Source of the DNA: Candidatus Krumholzibacteriota bacterium
GTDB taxonomy: Bacteria > Krumholzibacteriota > Krumholzibacteriia > Krumholzibacteriales > Krumholzibacteriaceae
NCBI GenBank assembly: GCA_016933255.1
Contig: JAFGBF010000014.1
Location: 1 to 64,000 of the forward strand
Direction: 5' to 3'
Length of the DNA stretch: 64,000 bases
Under the pieces are notes generated by a model. The model worked only from the letters and a program-made list of their open reading frames with translations. It was not told the DNA's origin and made no database searches. Made by a program: the position numbers and the translations under genes. This document shows positions 55,132 to 64,000 of this stretch, piece by piece; position 1 is the first letter of the stretch, and every line of letters starts with the position of its first letter.

Positions 55132-57423
55132 TCACTCAGCAGGTTTTGTTTGCAATTTGCGATCATCCGCGCAAGCGCTTATTTCCCTTGCTATTCCGGG
55201 CAGGATCGAAATTTCAGCAGTATTGTCTTCAGTCGGGATCTGTTTTTCTGAAGAAAGTCCTCTGTAGACCGACATCGAGCCGAGCACCCTCTTGACGTAA
55301 TTTCGCGTCTCTTCGATACCGATCAATTCAAGGGCAATAAGAGGGTTTTTGGATGGTTCAAATGACTTTTTCCATTCAGCCATCCTTGAATACCCCGCAT
55401 TGTAGGAAGCGAGAGCTCCCACGACAGACCCTTCCGTCCTGTCCAGGAGGAACCTCAAATACCAGGCACCCATTTGTATGTTCAATTCCGGATCAAACAT
55501 ACCTTCTTTGCTTACCTCATCTACCTTGAGCTTGTTGCCGATCCATTCTCCAGTCGAAGGCATGATCTGCATCAACCCGACAGCTCCCGATGCCGATACG
55601 GCGTTTCTGTCGAAACGGCTCTCCTCGCGAATCACTCCGTACACCAGCTCGAAAGGGATATCTCTTTTGTGCATCTCTTCAGAAACGATGCTGCCGTAAG
55701 GAACAGGAAATCTCAGCATACCGGACTGGTTCTCACCATGAAAGACCAGATCATGACCGCACAGGATATCCATACTCAGCCCGACCATTCCGAGGCTTCT
55801 GGAATACGCATACAGGGTCTCGAGAGACTCCCGGTCCCCGCTGAAAATATTTGAGAGCGTTCCGGCGCATTCTTCTGCTTCATCCAGGATCCCATTCTCA
55901 ATGAAATAACAAAAAGCCTTCCATGCGGAATGACCCTTTATCGCTGAGCATCTGTTTATTCCTGCCGCAGCTTTCGCATAATTCCGCAATTCGATCGATT
56001 CGATATTCACCAGGCTATCAAGGGAGTCCGGGTGGTCAGCTTCAATCGTGAAAAAACCGCTTTCATCCTTGAGAGCTCTCGAATAAAACGAATCAGGGAA
56101 CCTGTCTTTAAGCTTTTCGCGCCAGAGTGAAGATTCGAAAGTGTGGTCAGTTTCCGAAAGCCAGTATAGGACCGCCGGTGCCGACCCGGTGTCCGATAAT
56201 TCCAGCAGTTCCCGCAGAATTTCGGCTGAGGCATCATCTTTATTCAGCCAGTGGAGCAGAACAGCCTCACTCAGAAGGGCGTATTCGCCTTCCCTGGTCT
56301 TCACCCCTCTTTTTCGGATCAACTCCCAGGTCTCTATCGCCTTTTTCCAATTTCTTTCGGATACGTAGATCCTTGCCGACAGATCCAGCATTTTTTCAGA
56401 TCTTTTGTCTGAAGGATAGTAGACTCCGAAGAGGCTGAAGCTGGAAGCGGCTTTCCCAAACCTCTTTTTTTTGTAATCTATCGCCGCAATCTTCAGCAGA
56501 GATTCTTTTTTCAGTGAAAGAGAAGCATCAGACCTGAATATATCCCTGAAAATCTTTCGTGACTTGACGTGTCTTCCCTTTTTTTCTTCCAGGCATCCTT
56601 TTAAAAAAAGAAGGTCCGCAGCATAACCGGTATCGCCGCTGATCGACTGTATCATCTTCATAGCCGTCTCTTCCATTCCGCGAAAGGCGGCGAATCTGGC
56701 TATTTCCAGCGCTTCGCCATTTTTCAGGGAATCAGGCTGAAATGCCGGATCCAGAAGGAGCTTTTCGAGCTGTATCTTTATTTCGCCTTTAATGCCATAT
56801 TTTAAAGCTCCAAGGAGGAATATTCGGCCTTCAGCCTCTTTTCCATTTGCGTAACAAATGCCGGAAATTGTCAGTAGATTCTCTGCGCTTGTATTTGTAA
56901 TAAAATCAGGCTCTGAAAAGGGTTTGTATTCTATGAAATCATCGAATGCCGATCTGGCCAGCAGGGCGGCAAGATCATCGAAAAGGTGATGACCCCGGAT
57001 CCCGGGGAAAGAATCAATAAACGGGAGTATCCCGGCAGCCTCATTACGGGCGCATATCATCCGGCCGCATTTGATAAACGAATCGATCCGAATCAACATT
57101 CTGTAAGCTTCAAGCCAGGGTTCTTCCAAACCCGGTCCACCGGTCAGGTCAAGCGCCTTTTCCCATTCTTTCTTTTTATACAATATTACGGCGTTCCTGA
57201 AATTTCCTGTATCCCCGGCGATATTTAAGGCTCTATCCAACTCTCCGGCCATTACAAGATATGCTGCTTTTTGAGAGTCTTTTTCATCTGTCATCTCGGA
57301 AACAGCTTTTTTATATTCACCTCTCCACAGGTGAGATTCAGGGCCGGAGAGACCAGAAGCAGATCCAGCCGCGGGAGAAAGCAGCATTACTGCCGCGATA
57401 AAGCTTATATTTGCAAAATGCAT
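55132..57423 (-). CDS. slt: Soluble lytic murein transglycosylase (Slt70-like)
   Basis: Cleaves peptidoglycan between MurNAc and GlcNAc, forming 1,6-anhydro-MurNAc. A signal peptide (about 1-23) is followed by a long alpha-helical superhelix to about 580, then the catalytic domain with Glu601 in REESRFDRNAVSASGAVGLMQIMPST and SYNAG further on. At 763 residues it is longer than E. coli Slt70, through extra helical repeats. The start ATG has no strong Shine-Dalgarno. It stands between the guaA terminator and the TPR gene. Confidence 0.92.
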   Translation of the reverse strand: MHFANISFIAAVMLLSPAAGSASGLSGPESHLWRGEYKKAVSEMTDEKDSQKAAYLVMAGELDRALNIAGDTGNFRNAVILYKKKEWEKALDLTGGPGLEEPWLEAYRMLIRIDSFIKCGRMICARNEAAGILPFIDSFPGIRGHHLFDDLAALLARSAFDDFIEYKPFSEPDFITNTSAENLLTISGICYANGKEAEGRIFLLGALKYGIKGEIKIQLEKLLLDPAFQPDSLKNGEALEIARFAAFRGMEETAMKMIQSISGDTGYAADLLFLKGCLEEKKGRHVKSRKIFRDIFRSDASLSLKKESLLKIAAIDYKKKRFGKAASSFSLFGVYYPSDKRSEKMLDLSARIYVSERNWKKAIETWELIRKRGVKTREGEYALLSEAVLLHWLNKDDASAEILRELLELSDTGSAPAVLYWLSETDHTFESSLWREKLKDRFPDSFYSRALKDESGFFTIEADHPDSLDSLVNIESIELRNYAKAAAGINRCSAIKGHSAWKAFCYFIENGILDEAEECAGTLSNIFSGDRESLETLYAYSRSLGMVGLSMDILCGHDLVFHGENQSGMLRFPVPYGSIVSEEMHKRDIPFELVYGVIREESRFDRNAVSASGAVGLMQIMPSTGEWIGNKLKVDEVSKEGMFDPELNIQMGAWYLRFLLDRTEGSVVGALASYNAGYSRMAEWKKSFEPSKNPLIALELIGIEETRNYVKRVLGSMSVYRGLSSEKQIPTEDNTAEISILPGIAREISACADDRKLQTKPAE

Positions 57424-57489
57424 AATGGTCTCGTCCGCCGGTTTTCCGGTTTTACCGAACAGGTTGAAAACTGAATGGACAGGAGGGGC

Positions 57490-57523
57490 AAAAAAAATGC
57501 CAGAACGGGAACTATCTTTCTGG
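57490..57523 (-). terminator. Rho-independent terminator after guaA
   Basis: On the minus strand a 6-bp stem CCAGAA/TTCTGG with a 12-base loop is followed by CA and then eight T (57490-57497). It starts seven bases after the guaA stop. The stem is short, but the T-run and position are convincing. Confidence 0.65.
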
Positions 57524-57530
57524 TGCTACA

Positions 57531-59084
57531 CTATTCCCATTCTATCGTACTGGGGGGTTTAGAGCTTATATCATATACGACCCTGTTGATCCCCGGGACC
57601 TTATTGATGATCTCGTTGGATACGCTCTGGAGAAACGGATACGGCAATTTTGCCCAATCGGCAGTCATTCCGTCTGTGCTTGTGACGGCCCTCAACACGA
57701 CGGCGTTCTGATATGTCCGTTCATCTCCCATGACGCCTACGCTCTTTACTGGAAGTAGCACGGCAAAGGCCTGCCAGACTTCATCATACAGTCCTTCCCG
57801 TTTCAATCCGTCTATGAATATCCTGTCTGCCTGCCTGAGAGTATCAAGATCCTCTTTTCTGATCTCCCCGGGTATCCTTACTCCCAATCCAGGCCCCGGA
57901 AATGGATGTCTTTTGCTCTGACGCTCCGGCAGGCCGAGATAGCTGCCCACTTGTCTCACTTCGTCCTTAAAAAGCATCTTCAGAGGTTCTATAAGTTCAA
58001 ACTTCATATTCTCAGGCAAACCGCCTACGTTATGGTGAGATTTTATAGTTTCAGAAGGCCCGACCGTCGATCTGCTCTCAATCACATCAGGGTAAAGGGT
58101 ACCCTGCGCGAGGAAATCAAAAGGTCCGTGCTTATCACTCTGCTCGTCGAAAATATCTATAAAGCACTTTCCGATCACTTTTCTTTTTTCTTCCGCGTCA
58201 GTCACCCCTTCAAGCCGGCGGAGAAATTCTTCCGAGGCATCGACAAAAACCAGATCGGCAGTGAGACACTCGGCAAGGAGCTTTTTTACTTCCTCCGCTT
58301 CCCCTTCTCTAAGAAGTCCGTTATCGACAAAAACAGGACAAAGCTGTTTTCCTATTGCTTTGTCCACAAGAAGCGCCATGACTGAACTGTCGACGCCTCC
58401 GCTGACGGCACAAAGCACTTTTGCGCCCTTTGTCTTTTCGCGTATTTTCTCGATTTCATAATCCACGAAAGACTCCGAACCCCAGTTTGCTTTGCACTTG
58501 CATATCTTAAACAGGAAATTGCTTAATATCTTCTGCCCGAAATCGGTGTGATAGACCTCTGGATGAAACTGAAGCCCGAATATTCTCTCATCTGTATTTT
58601 CCATTGCGGCAATGGAACATCCCTCTGAAGAGGCTATCGTCCTGAAACCCGCGGGTAAAGTCTTTACCCTTACTCCGTGACTCATCCAGACTTTCTGGTT
58701 CTCGGGCGTTCCCTCAAAGAGGTCCTCTTTCTCATGAAGATCGATCATTACGGGGCCGTATTCCCTGTTGCTGGTCTTTTCAACGACCGCGCCGAGTCCT
58801 TTTGATATAAGCTGCATGCCATAGCAGACGCCAAGAACAGGGATATTCAATGAGTAGATGTCCGCCTCAAGAGCCGGAGCATCTTTTTCAGATACGTCAG
58901 CCGGACCTCCGGACATTATAATACCAGCGGGCTTGAACGATCTGATCTCCTCGATCGATGCGGAATTAGGCAGGATCCTCGAAAAGACATTTTCCGACCT
59001 GATTTTTCTGGCTATTAACTGCGTATATTGCGAGCCGAAATCGATTATTACGATTGATTCTCCATCCCAGTTGCTCTTGTGCAA
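57531..59084 (-). CDS. guaA: GMP synthase (glutamine-hydrolysing)
   Basis: Converts XMP to GMP with glutamine and ATP. The N-terminal amidotransferase has C87 (GVCYGMQ) and H174/E176 (FHPE). The ATP pyrophosphatase domain has SGGVDSS at 228-234, and the C-terminal dimerisation domain ends in PPSTIEWE, the family's usual end. 517 residues. The start is TTG with AGGAG six bases upstream; a nearby ATG is out of frame. Last gene of purN-purC-purH-guaA. Confidence 0.97.
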   Translation of the reverse strand: MHKSNWDGESIVIIDFGSQYTQLIARKIRSENVFSRILPNSASIEEIRSFKPAGIIMSGGPADVSEKDAPALEADIYSLNIPVLGVCYGMQLISKGLGAVVEKTSNREYGPVMIDLHEKEDLFEGTPENQKVWMSHGVRVKTLPAGFRTIASSEGCSIAAMENTDERIFGLQFHPEVYHTDFGQKILSNFLFKICKCKANWGSESFVDYEIEKIREKTKGAKVLCAVSGGVDSSVMALLVDKAIGKQLCPVFVDNGLLREGEAEEVKKLLAECLTADLVFVDASEEFLRRLEGVTDAEEKRKVIGKCFIDIFDEQSDKHGPFDFLAQGTLYPDVIESRSTVGPSETIKSHHNVGGLPENMKFELIEPLKMLFKDEVRQVGSYLGLPERQSKRHPFPGPGLGVRIPGEIRKEDLDTLRQADRIFIDGLKREGLYDEVWQAFAVLLPVKSVGVMGDERTYQNAVVLRAVTSTDGMTADWAKLPYPFLQSVSNEIINKVPGINRVVYDISSKPPSTIEWE

Positions 59085-59093
59085 ATCATTCTC

Positions 59094-60656
59094 CTAATGT
59101 CTGAAATGTCTTCTTCCAGTCAGTACCATGGTAATACCGAGTTTTTCAGCTGCTTCAACGACTTCATCGTCTCTGATCGATCCGCCGGGCTGTATGATAC
59201 ACCTGACTCCGGCTTCAACAAGCTTTTCGACTCCATCAGGGAATGGGAAAAACGCGTCTGATCCAGCGGCTGTCCCCTCTATCCGCATACCCTCCCTGCG
59301 GGCCTTGTCGACCGCGATAAGGCAGGAATCGATCCTGCTCATCTGACCAGCGCCTACCCCGACCGTACCCTCAGAATCACAGATCACGATGCCGTTTGAT
59401 TTTACATGCTTCACGATCTTCCAGGACAGGAATATCGCTTTCTTTTCATCATCCGAGGGTTTTCTTCCGGTCACATATTTTAATTCCTCAAACTCCGGGA
59501 AATCTGAATCATTTCTTTGGACGAGAAGCATATCACCTGCCTCCCTGGTGATCCATCCGCCTATCTCTCTTTCCCATTCGGCTTCAGGGACAGTTATAAG
59601 ACGCAGGTTTTTTTTCTTTTTCAAAGCATCAAGAGCACTGTCAGTATAGCCTCTGGCAAGGATTACTTCGACAAAACCCTCTTTCGAGGCCTGAGCAAGA
59701 TTTTCATCGACGATACCGTTTACCGAGACGATACTGCCGAACGCGGAAAGGGGATCGGTTTTTCTCGCCCTTATGAAACTCTCGAAAGGTGTTTTACAGA
59801 CCGAGGCGCCGCACGGATTCATATGCTTCAGGACAGCACAGGCATTTTCTCCCAGATCCTTACTCAAGAGAAAAGCAGCCCACATATCCTGAATATTGTT
59901 ATAGGAAAGTTCCTTCCCCTGGTGCTGAGTAAAATCGGTGAAGCTTCCGGCAGGATTATCAGCCACATACAATCCGGCAGGCTGATGAGGATTTTCTCCA
60001 TATCTCAAGTCCCGCACCTTGTTATATACCCTGATCATCTGTTCGGGCAGATCCTCTTCCGAATCCAGCTCATCAAAGAAAGTCGAGATCGCGGCATCGT
60101 AGGCAGCAGTATGATGAAAAGCTTTAGACGCGTACCGGCGTCTTGAGCCGAGCGGAATTACTCCCGAGTTTGTATCAAGTTCATCAAGCACGGTATCGTA
60201 GTCGCCGGGATCTACGACTATTGTGACCGAATGATAGTTCTTCCCAGCTGATCTGATAAGAGTCGGTCCTCCTATGTCTATCTGCTCGACAACCTGTTTT
60301 TCATCAAGATCCGGATCTGAAGCTGCTTCCCTGAACCGGTAAAGATTTACGACCACCATGTCGATCAGGGAGATCCCGAACTTCTCCGCCTGATCCAGGT
60401 GAGTCTCCTTATCCCGGTCGGCAAGGATAGCCCCGTGGATCTTTGGATGAAGAGTCTTGACCCTTCCATCCATGCATTCGGGGAACCCTGTTATTTCACT
60501 TACTTCAATGACTGATACTCCGGCGTTTCTTATCGCTTCGGCAGTTCCTCCTGAGGCGATTATCTCGATTCCCCTTTTGCTCAATTCCAGAGCAAACGAT
60601 CCGATCCCGGATTTGTCTGTCACGCTTATTAATGCTCTGGCGACTTTTCTTGTCAT
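59094..60656 (-). CDS. purH: Bifunctional AICAR formyltransferase / IMP cyclohydrolase
   Basis: Carries out the last two steps to IMP. The N-terminal cyclohydrolase domain has ALISVTDKSG, SGGTAEAIR and GRVKTLHPKIHGAIL. The C-terminal formyltransferase domain has YGENPHQ, KHMNPCGA and SDAFFPFPDG, ending in TGRRHFRH. 520 residues. The ATG overlaps the purC stop as ATGA, so the two are coupled. Confidence 0.98.
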   Translation of the reverse strand: MTRKVARALISVTDKSGIGSFALELSKRGIEIIASGGTAEAIRNAGVSVIEVSEITGFPECMDGRVKTLHPKIHGAILADRDKETHLDQAEKFGISLIDMVVVNLYRFREAASDPDLDEKQVVEQIDIGGPTLIRSAGKNYHSVTIVVDPGDYDTVLDELDTNSGVIPLGSRRRYASKAFHHTAAYDAAISTFFDELDSEEDLPEQMIRVYNKVRDLRYGENPHQPAGLYVADNPAGSFTDFTQHQGKELSYNNIQDMWAAFLLSKDLGENACAVLKHMNPCGASVCKTPFESFIRARKTDPLSAFGSIVSVNGIVDENLAQASKEGFVEVILARGYTDSALDALKKKKNLRLITVPEAEWEREIGGWITREAGDMLLVQRNDSDFPEFEELKYVTGRKPSDDEKKAIFLSWKIVKHVKSNGIVICDSEGTVGVGAGQMSRIDSCLIAVDKARREGMRIEGTAAGSDAFFPFPDGVEKLVEAGVRCIIQPGGSIRDDEVVEAAEKLGITMVLTGRRHFRH

Positions 60657-61564
60657 CTTACATACCTCTCGATATCCAGATCAGGGAAAAGCCTGCTTAC
60701 CGCCATTTTATACCTTTCGGAGGTCTTTTTTACTATTTCATCCGGCAATTCAGGAGCCGGAGGCTCATGATCCCATCCGCTTTCATCGAGCCAGTCGCGA
60801 ACATACTGTTTATCAAGGCTTCTCTGCTGCCTTCCCGGAGTATATTCCTCGATAAGCCAGAACCTCGAAGAATCGGGCGTAAGGACTTCGTCTATGATCA
60901 CGATCTGGTCACCTACAAATCCGAATTCGAATTTGGTGTCGGCAATGATTATTCCTTTTTCAGCAGCGTGCTCACTCGCTTTATTATAGACCTTGAGGCT
61001 CAGATCCCTGACTTTTGTGACGACCTCTTCCCCCACAATCTCCGCGGCTTTTTCAATCGAGATATTCTCATCGTGGCCTGAATCAGCCTTGGTGGAAGGG
61101 GTAAAAACGGGCTTCTCGAGTTTCTCGGACAATCTCAGCCCGTCAGGCAGCTTTATTCCCGAGACTTTTCCGGTCTCGGAATACTCTCTCCAGCCGGATC
61201 CTGATATATACCCTCTTACTATGCATTCAAGATCGATCCTTCGGGCTTTCTTGACAAGCATCGACCTTCCTCCGAGTTCAGATTCGAAGCGGTTGAAAGG
61301 GTCCGGGTAGGCAGATACGTCGACAGATATCATGTGGTTTGGAAGATCTTTGAACCAGTCAAACCATGCGGCGGATATCATATTCAGGACAGCGCCCTTA
61401 CCGGGAATCGGAGTCGGCAGGATCGAGTCGTATGCTGAGATCCTGTCTGAAGCGACGATTATCAGTCTGTCTCCAAGATCGTATATGTCCCTCACTTTTC
61501 CCCTGTACTGGGGCTGGACATCCTGGAATTCGACAGCCTTAGCGTTATTTTTCTTTTCATTCAT
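60653..61564 (-). CDS. purC: SAICAR synthetase
   Basis: Joins aspartate to CAIR in purine synthesis. The chain has YRGKVRDIYDLGDRLIIVASDRISAYD near the start, ECIVRGYISGSGW in the middle, and DTKFEFGF with DEVLTPDSSRFW in the metal-binding part. This is the longer (303-residue) eukaryote-like form found in many bacteria. ATG 61564 has GGAG seven bases upstream and overlaps purN by 8 bases; the longer frame to 61642 lies inside purN. Confidence 0.97.
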   Translation of the reverse strand: MNEKKNNAKAVEFQDVQPQYRGKVRDIYDLGDRLIIVASDRISAYDSILPTPIPGKGAVLNMISAAWFDWFKDLPNHMISVDVSAYPDPFNRFESELGGRSMLVKKARRIDLECIVRGYISGSGWREYSETGKVSGIKLPDGLRLSEKLEKPVFTPSTKADSGHDENISIEKAAEIVGEEVVTKVRDLSLKVYNKASEHAAEKGIIIADTKFEFGFVGDQIVIIDEVLTPDSSRFWLIEEYTPGRQQRSLDKQYVRDWLDESGWDHEPPAPELPDEIVKKTSERYKMAVSRLFPDLDIERYVR

Positions 61565-62180
61565 CGTGTATCTCCACTCTCCTTCCGAAGATCTCGATCC
61601 TGCCTTCGGCAAACGCCTTGACAGCTTCAGGATATGCTTCATGTTCCATCGCGAGGATCCGGGCGCTCAATGATTCTTCAGTATCTTCCTGAAGTACAGG
61701 TACCGATCTCTGAATGATTATAGGCCCCGTATCTATTCCTTTATCGACGAAATGAACGGTACAGCCGCTCACCTTGACCCCGTAATCCAGAGCCTGTTTT
61801 TGCCCGTCCAGCCCTTTAAAGCTTGGCAGCAGGGCTGGATGGATATTCATCATCCTCCCTGAAAATTCTTCCAGCAGCCTCCCCTTTACTATCCGCATGA
61901 AACCGGCAAGACAGACCAGCCCAATACCGTTTTCGCTGCACAAGCGGTAGATCTCTTCACTGCTTTCTTTGCTCATCGAGCCTTTGGATCTGCCGCAATC
62001 GATGACATAAGACCGGACCCCAAGAGTATCAGCGATCCCTATCGCACCTGCATCCGGATCGTCAACCAGGAGCAAAGTAACATCTGCCGGAAAATCCGGC
62101 GCCAGACAAGCGCTGGCAAGCGCCTGAAAATTACTCCCTCTCCCGGAAGCCAGTACCGCCACCTTCAATCTGTCAGCCAT
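61557..62180 (-). CDS. purN: Phosphoribosylglycinamide formyltransferase
   Basis: Formyl-THF-dependent GAR transformylase. Phosphate-binding SGRGSN is at 12-17; the catalytic N112 and H114 are in NIHPALLPSFKG; VHFVDKGIDTGPII supplies the catalytic Asp. 207 residues. First gene of the purine operon, about 80 bases behind a good promoter. Confidence 0.96.
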   Translation of the reverse strand: MADRLKVAVLASGRGSNFQALASACLAPDFPADVTLLLVDDPDAGAIGIADTLGVRSYVIDCGRSKGSMSKESSEEIYRLCSENGIGLVCLAGFMRIVKGRLLEEFSGRMMNIHPALLPSFKGLDGQKQALDYGVKVSGCTVHFVDKGIDTGPIIIQRSVPVLQEDTEESLSARILAMEHEAYPEAVKAFAEGRIEIFGRRVEIHDE

Positions 62181-62265
62181 CGTCCTGCCTTTACAGAGAT
62201 CCCAAGTGAATGATAAACTGCCTTAAGGCCTGTAGAAAGAGCCGGTTGGCTCCAACGCATTCTGC

Positions 62266-62294
62266 ATATTATCCTGCAGAAGGAATCAAGTCAA
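62266..62294 (-). promoter_or_regulatory. Promoter of the purN-purC-purH-guaA operon
   Basis: On the minus strand TTGACT (62289-62294, 5 of 6) and TATTAT-like TAATAT (62266-62271, 4 of 6) are 17 bp apart. The leader of about 80 bases can form small hairpins, including GAGCC-AACC-GGCTC, but does not match a purine riboswitch. This gap of about 190 bp is the longest in the window. Confidence 0.58.
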
Positions 62295-62374
62295 GAAGGT
62301 AAATTCAGCCCGGGAAAAAGGCCTGACCGAAAAATCACCTAAAGTAACAGATTATATAATTCGTTCAATTCCTT

Positions 62375-64000
62375 TTAATTATTGTCGTAAGGAATATTTT
62401 GATATTCTATTAAATATTCTATTCCGGAGCTGCCCGCATCTGTCCTGACTCCAGGTCTCAACCTCTGCCCGGGGGGTAATATCGTTATTTTCATGGAACG
62501 CCCCGAGAGAGTGACTGTAGAGTCGACAGGTACGATTCGGGTCTTCCATGAGACCTCGCTCCCGATCAGCTCTGAAATACCCTCTTCTATGAAAGGACTG
62601 CAGTATACCCTCTCAGGTTTCATCCTGTTTATCAGAAGGGACAACCCCCTTTTACCGTTCAGGGTTCCGGAAGTAATGATAATGACATCGACCTTTGATA
62701 CCCCGTCTCCCCATAGACTCCTTATATACTTCTCCATTGTTGAAAAGGAGACTCCCCTGTCGATGACAACTATTCTGCTTTCTCCGATATGGTGGGTTAT
62801 TCCTTTTTTACCGAAAGTATAGTTCCAGGAACTGTCAGGATTCATCAGTCTTTGATTCGATCGGCCGTTCAACACCCCGGCAGTAAAAGAAAATAAAAAA
62901 CATAGCAACGAAGATATAAGGACGGTCTTTCTTTTCCTGCATCCCTTTCCAAGGAAGAAAATCAAAAAGAGCAGGCCTGCGCAGTAGCTGGTATTCTCGA
63001 TCTGGCCTTTCAAGATCGCATATTGGGGAGGTTTCAGGAGAAATGCCGGCATCGAGTACAGAAGGTGAGATATATGCCGAAGCAGAGGAGCAGTCGTATA
63101 CCCTGTGACCGCCAGCGGAAGTATTAGATGGATAAGTCCCAGGTGAAGGATCGCCGATATGGGCAGAATGAATAAAAGATTGGCAGCTGGAGAGATCAAC
63201 GGGACTCTTCCGAAATATTCAAGGATCACAGGCATTGTGAAGATCTGGATCGATACTGTGACTGTAACGGCGGATATCAGAAATCCGGCGTATTTTCTTT
63301 TTTTGATCGACGGCATATATCTGCCGAGTCTGTCCGTGAAAGGGATCGCTATCAGAGAAATGGCCGAGACTGCAAGAAATGAGAGCTGATACCCTTTACT
63401 GAAAAGAAGAGCTGGATTAATAGATACTAGCAGCAGCGATCCTGCTATCAAAGCGTCTTCCAGAGAAGATCGGATGCCGAAATATCTGAACATTCTGAAA
63501 AAAGCATAAAGGGAAACAGCCCTTAAAAGTGAGTGCGGATATCTGACTACCGCCATATATATGATCAGAGAACAAAATAATATTATCTCTCTCGCTCCCC
63601 TTTGCGGACATATTAGATTCAGAATCAAGGAGACCGAAACAGCTATAATACCAAGGTGAAGCCCGCTGAGAGCCAGAAAATGGGCGATTCCAAGAAACCG
63701 GAACTTCTCATAAAGTCCGTCATCTATACCGTCTCTTTCGGCTAAAAGCAAGGCTCTCAATATCTGTCCTGTTTTATGATCGATTCCAGGGCTATTAATA
63801 CGTCTCTGAAAGTGAGCCCTTAAGCCACTGATCGATCTTCCCGCGATATTCCCGGAAAGACGGATCGGGTTCATGACATAACTTCCGTGTTCATAAGCTG
63901 ATAGAGAGGTTTTTAGGCATTTTTCCGTCTTGAAATCCCGGTTTTCGAAGTCTGAGACGATGAAAGTGGAGCCGGCTGCGGACATTACGATTATTCCTGT
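62375..64000 (-). CDS. comEC: ComEC/Rec2-family DNA uptake channel protein, 5' end outside the window
   Basis: Partial: the frame stays open to the window edge, so the N-terminus is missing. The visible part begins in the OB-like region, followed by the competence domain with FLGIAHFLALSGLHLGIIAVS and about eight to ten membrane helices. The C-terminal part (about 62378-62870) lines up with the metallo-beta-lactamase domain of ComEC: RIVVIDRGVSFSTMEKYIRS and VDVIIITSGTLNGKRGL. The usual THxHxDH is replaced by TSGTLNGK, so metal binding is lost. Family members carry single-strand DNA across the inner membrane during transformation. Confidence 0.85.
   Translation of the reverse strand, partial: TGIIVMSAAGSTFIVSDFENRDFKTEKCLKTSLSAYEHGSYVMNPIRLSGNIAGRSISGLRAHFQRRINSPGIDHKTGQILRALLLAERDGIDDGLYEKFRFLGIAHFLALSGLHLGIIAVSVSLILNLICPQRGAREIILFCSLIIYMAVVRYPHSLLRAVSLYAFFRMFRYFGIRSSLEDALIAGSLLLVSINPALLFSKGYQLSFLAVSAISLIAIPFTDRLGRYMPSIKKRKYAGFLISAVTVTVSIQIFTMPVILEYFGRVPLISPAANLLFILPISAILHLGLIHLILPLAVTGYTTAPLLRHISHLLYSMPAFLLKPPQYAILKGQIENTSYCAGLLFLIFFLGKGCRKRKTVLISSLLCFLFSFTAGVLNGRSNQRLMNPDSSWNYTFGKKGITHHIGESRIVVIDRGVSFSTMEKYIRSLWGDGVSKVDVIIITSGTLNGKRGLSLLINRMKPERVYCSPFIEEGISELIGSEVSWKTRIVPVDSTVTLSGRSMKITILPPGQRLRPGVRTDAGSSGIEYLIEYQNIPYDNN

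Noticed and set aside
62181-62265. Purine riboswitch in the purN leader
   Set aside because: The leader is short and lacks the conserved three-way junction core; only small hairpins are seen.

Overview
This is a continuous stretch of bacterial chromosome with 50 protein genes, 3 tRNA genes and no IS element, prophage, CRISPR array or rRNA. Forty-eight of the 50 protein genes and all tRNAs are on the minus strand, so most of the window probably lies on one replichore. Genes are tightly packed, with many ATGA or TGATG overlaps, and the longest gap is about 190 bp. Several clues suggest a diderm bacterium near the FCB/Bacteroidota side of the tree: SecA carries a long insertion of the type seen in Bacteroidota; a lipoprotein has a Bacteroidota-like 'PTGG..DTIPP' start before an Ig-like domain; LapA/LapB, an outer-membrane-type beta-barrel and a periplasmic transglycosylase are present. 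A candidate phylum such as Krumholzibacteriota, Latescibacterota or Eisenbacteria fits, but this is inference and no marker gene fixes it.

Layout, read in the direction of most transcription (right to left). 64000-57490: comEC (cut by the window edge), then a purine operon purN-purC-purH-guaA with its own promoter and terminator. 57423-51310: a lytic transglycosylase, then a three-gene set (TPR protein, J-domain/TPR protein, membrane-anchored PQQ propeller with an unusual cytosolic domain). 51188-35449: one packed run secA-smg-topA-trmFO-xerC-hslV-hslU-argF-lipoprotein-dapF-(metallopeptidase/propeller/beta-barrel fusion). 33588-35432: a plus-strand homocysteine methyltransferase/methylene-THF reductase fusion. 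33438-28723: proS converging with plus-strand rpsT, then uvrC and xerD. 28571-20839: scpA-scpB-rluB-hisC-cmk/plsC-ispH-rpsA, with a strong promoter before scpA, another before rpsA and a textbook terminator after rpsA.

20795-7709: mtaB-miaB-lapA-lapB-SPOR/TPR-mutS-GAF protein-mutL-miaA-tRNA-Gly, ending in a terminator. 7696-3010: radical SAM/DUF512-der-plsY-gpsA-merR. 2907-5: tRNA-Pro(GGG), a GT2 glycosyltransferase, surE, pcm, a small membrane exporter and tRNA-Pro(CGG).

Most genes are housekeeping: translation and tRNA modification (rpsA, rpsT, proS, miaA, miaB, mtaB, trmFO, rluB), DNA repair and topology (mutS, mutL, uvrC, topA, xerC, xerD, scpAB), envelope and secretion (secA, plsY, gpsA, lapAB, slt), proteolysis (hslVU), and purine, arginine, lysine, histidine and isoprenoid metabolism. 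The parts that look least described are the metallopeptidase-propeller-barrel fusion (35449-38253), the TPR / J-domain / pseudo-phosphatase-PQQ set upstream of secA, the multi-GAF protein between mutS and mutL, a cysteine-rich insert in SecA and a ComEC whose metallo-beta-lactamase domain has lost its metal ligands. Start codons were chosen by ribosome-binding site, and several differ from the longest reading frame; TTG and GTG starts are common.
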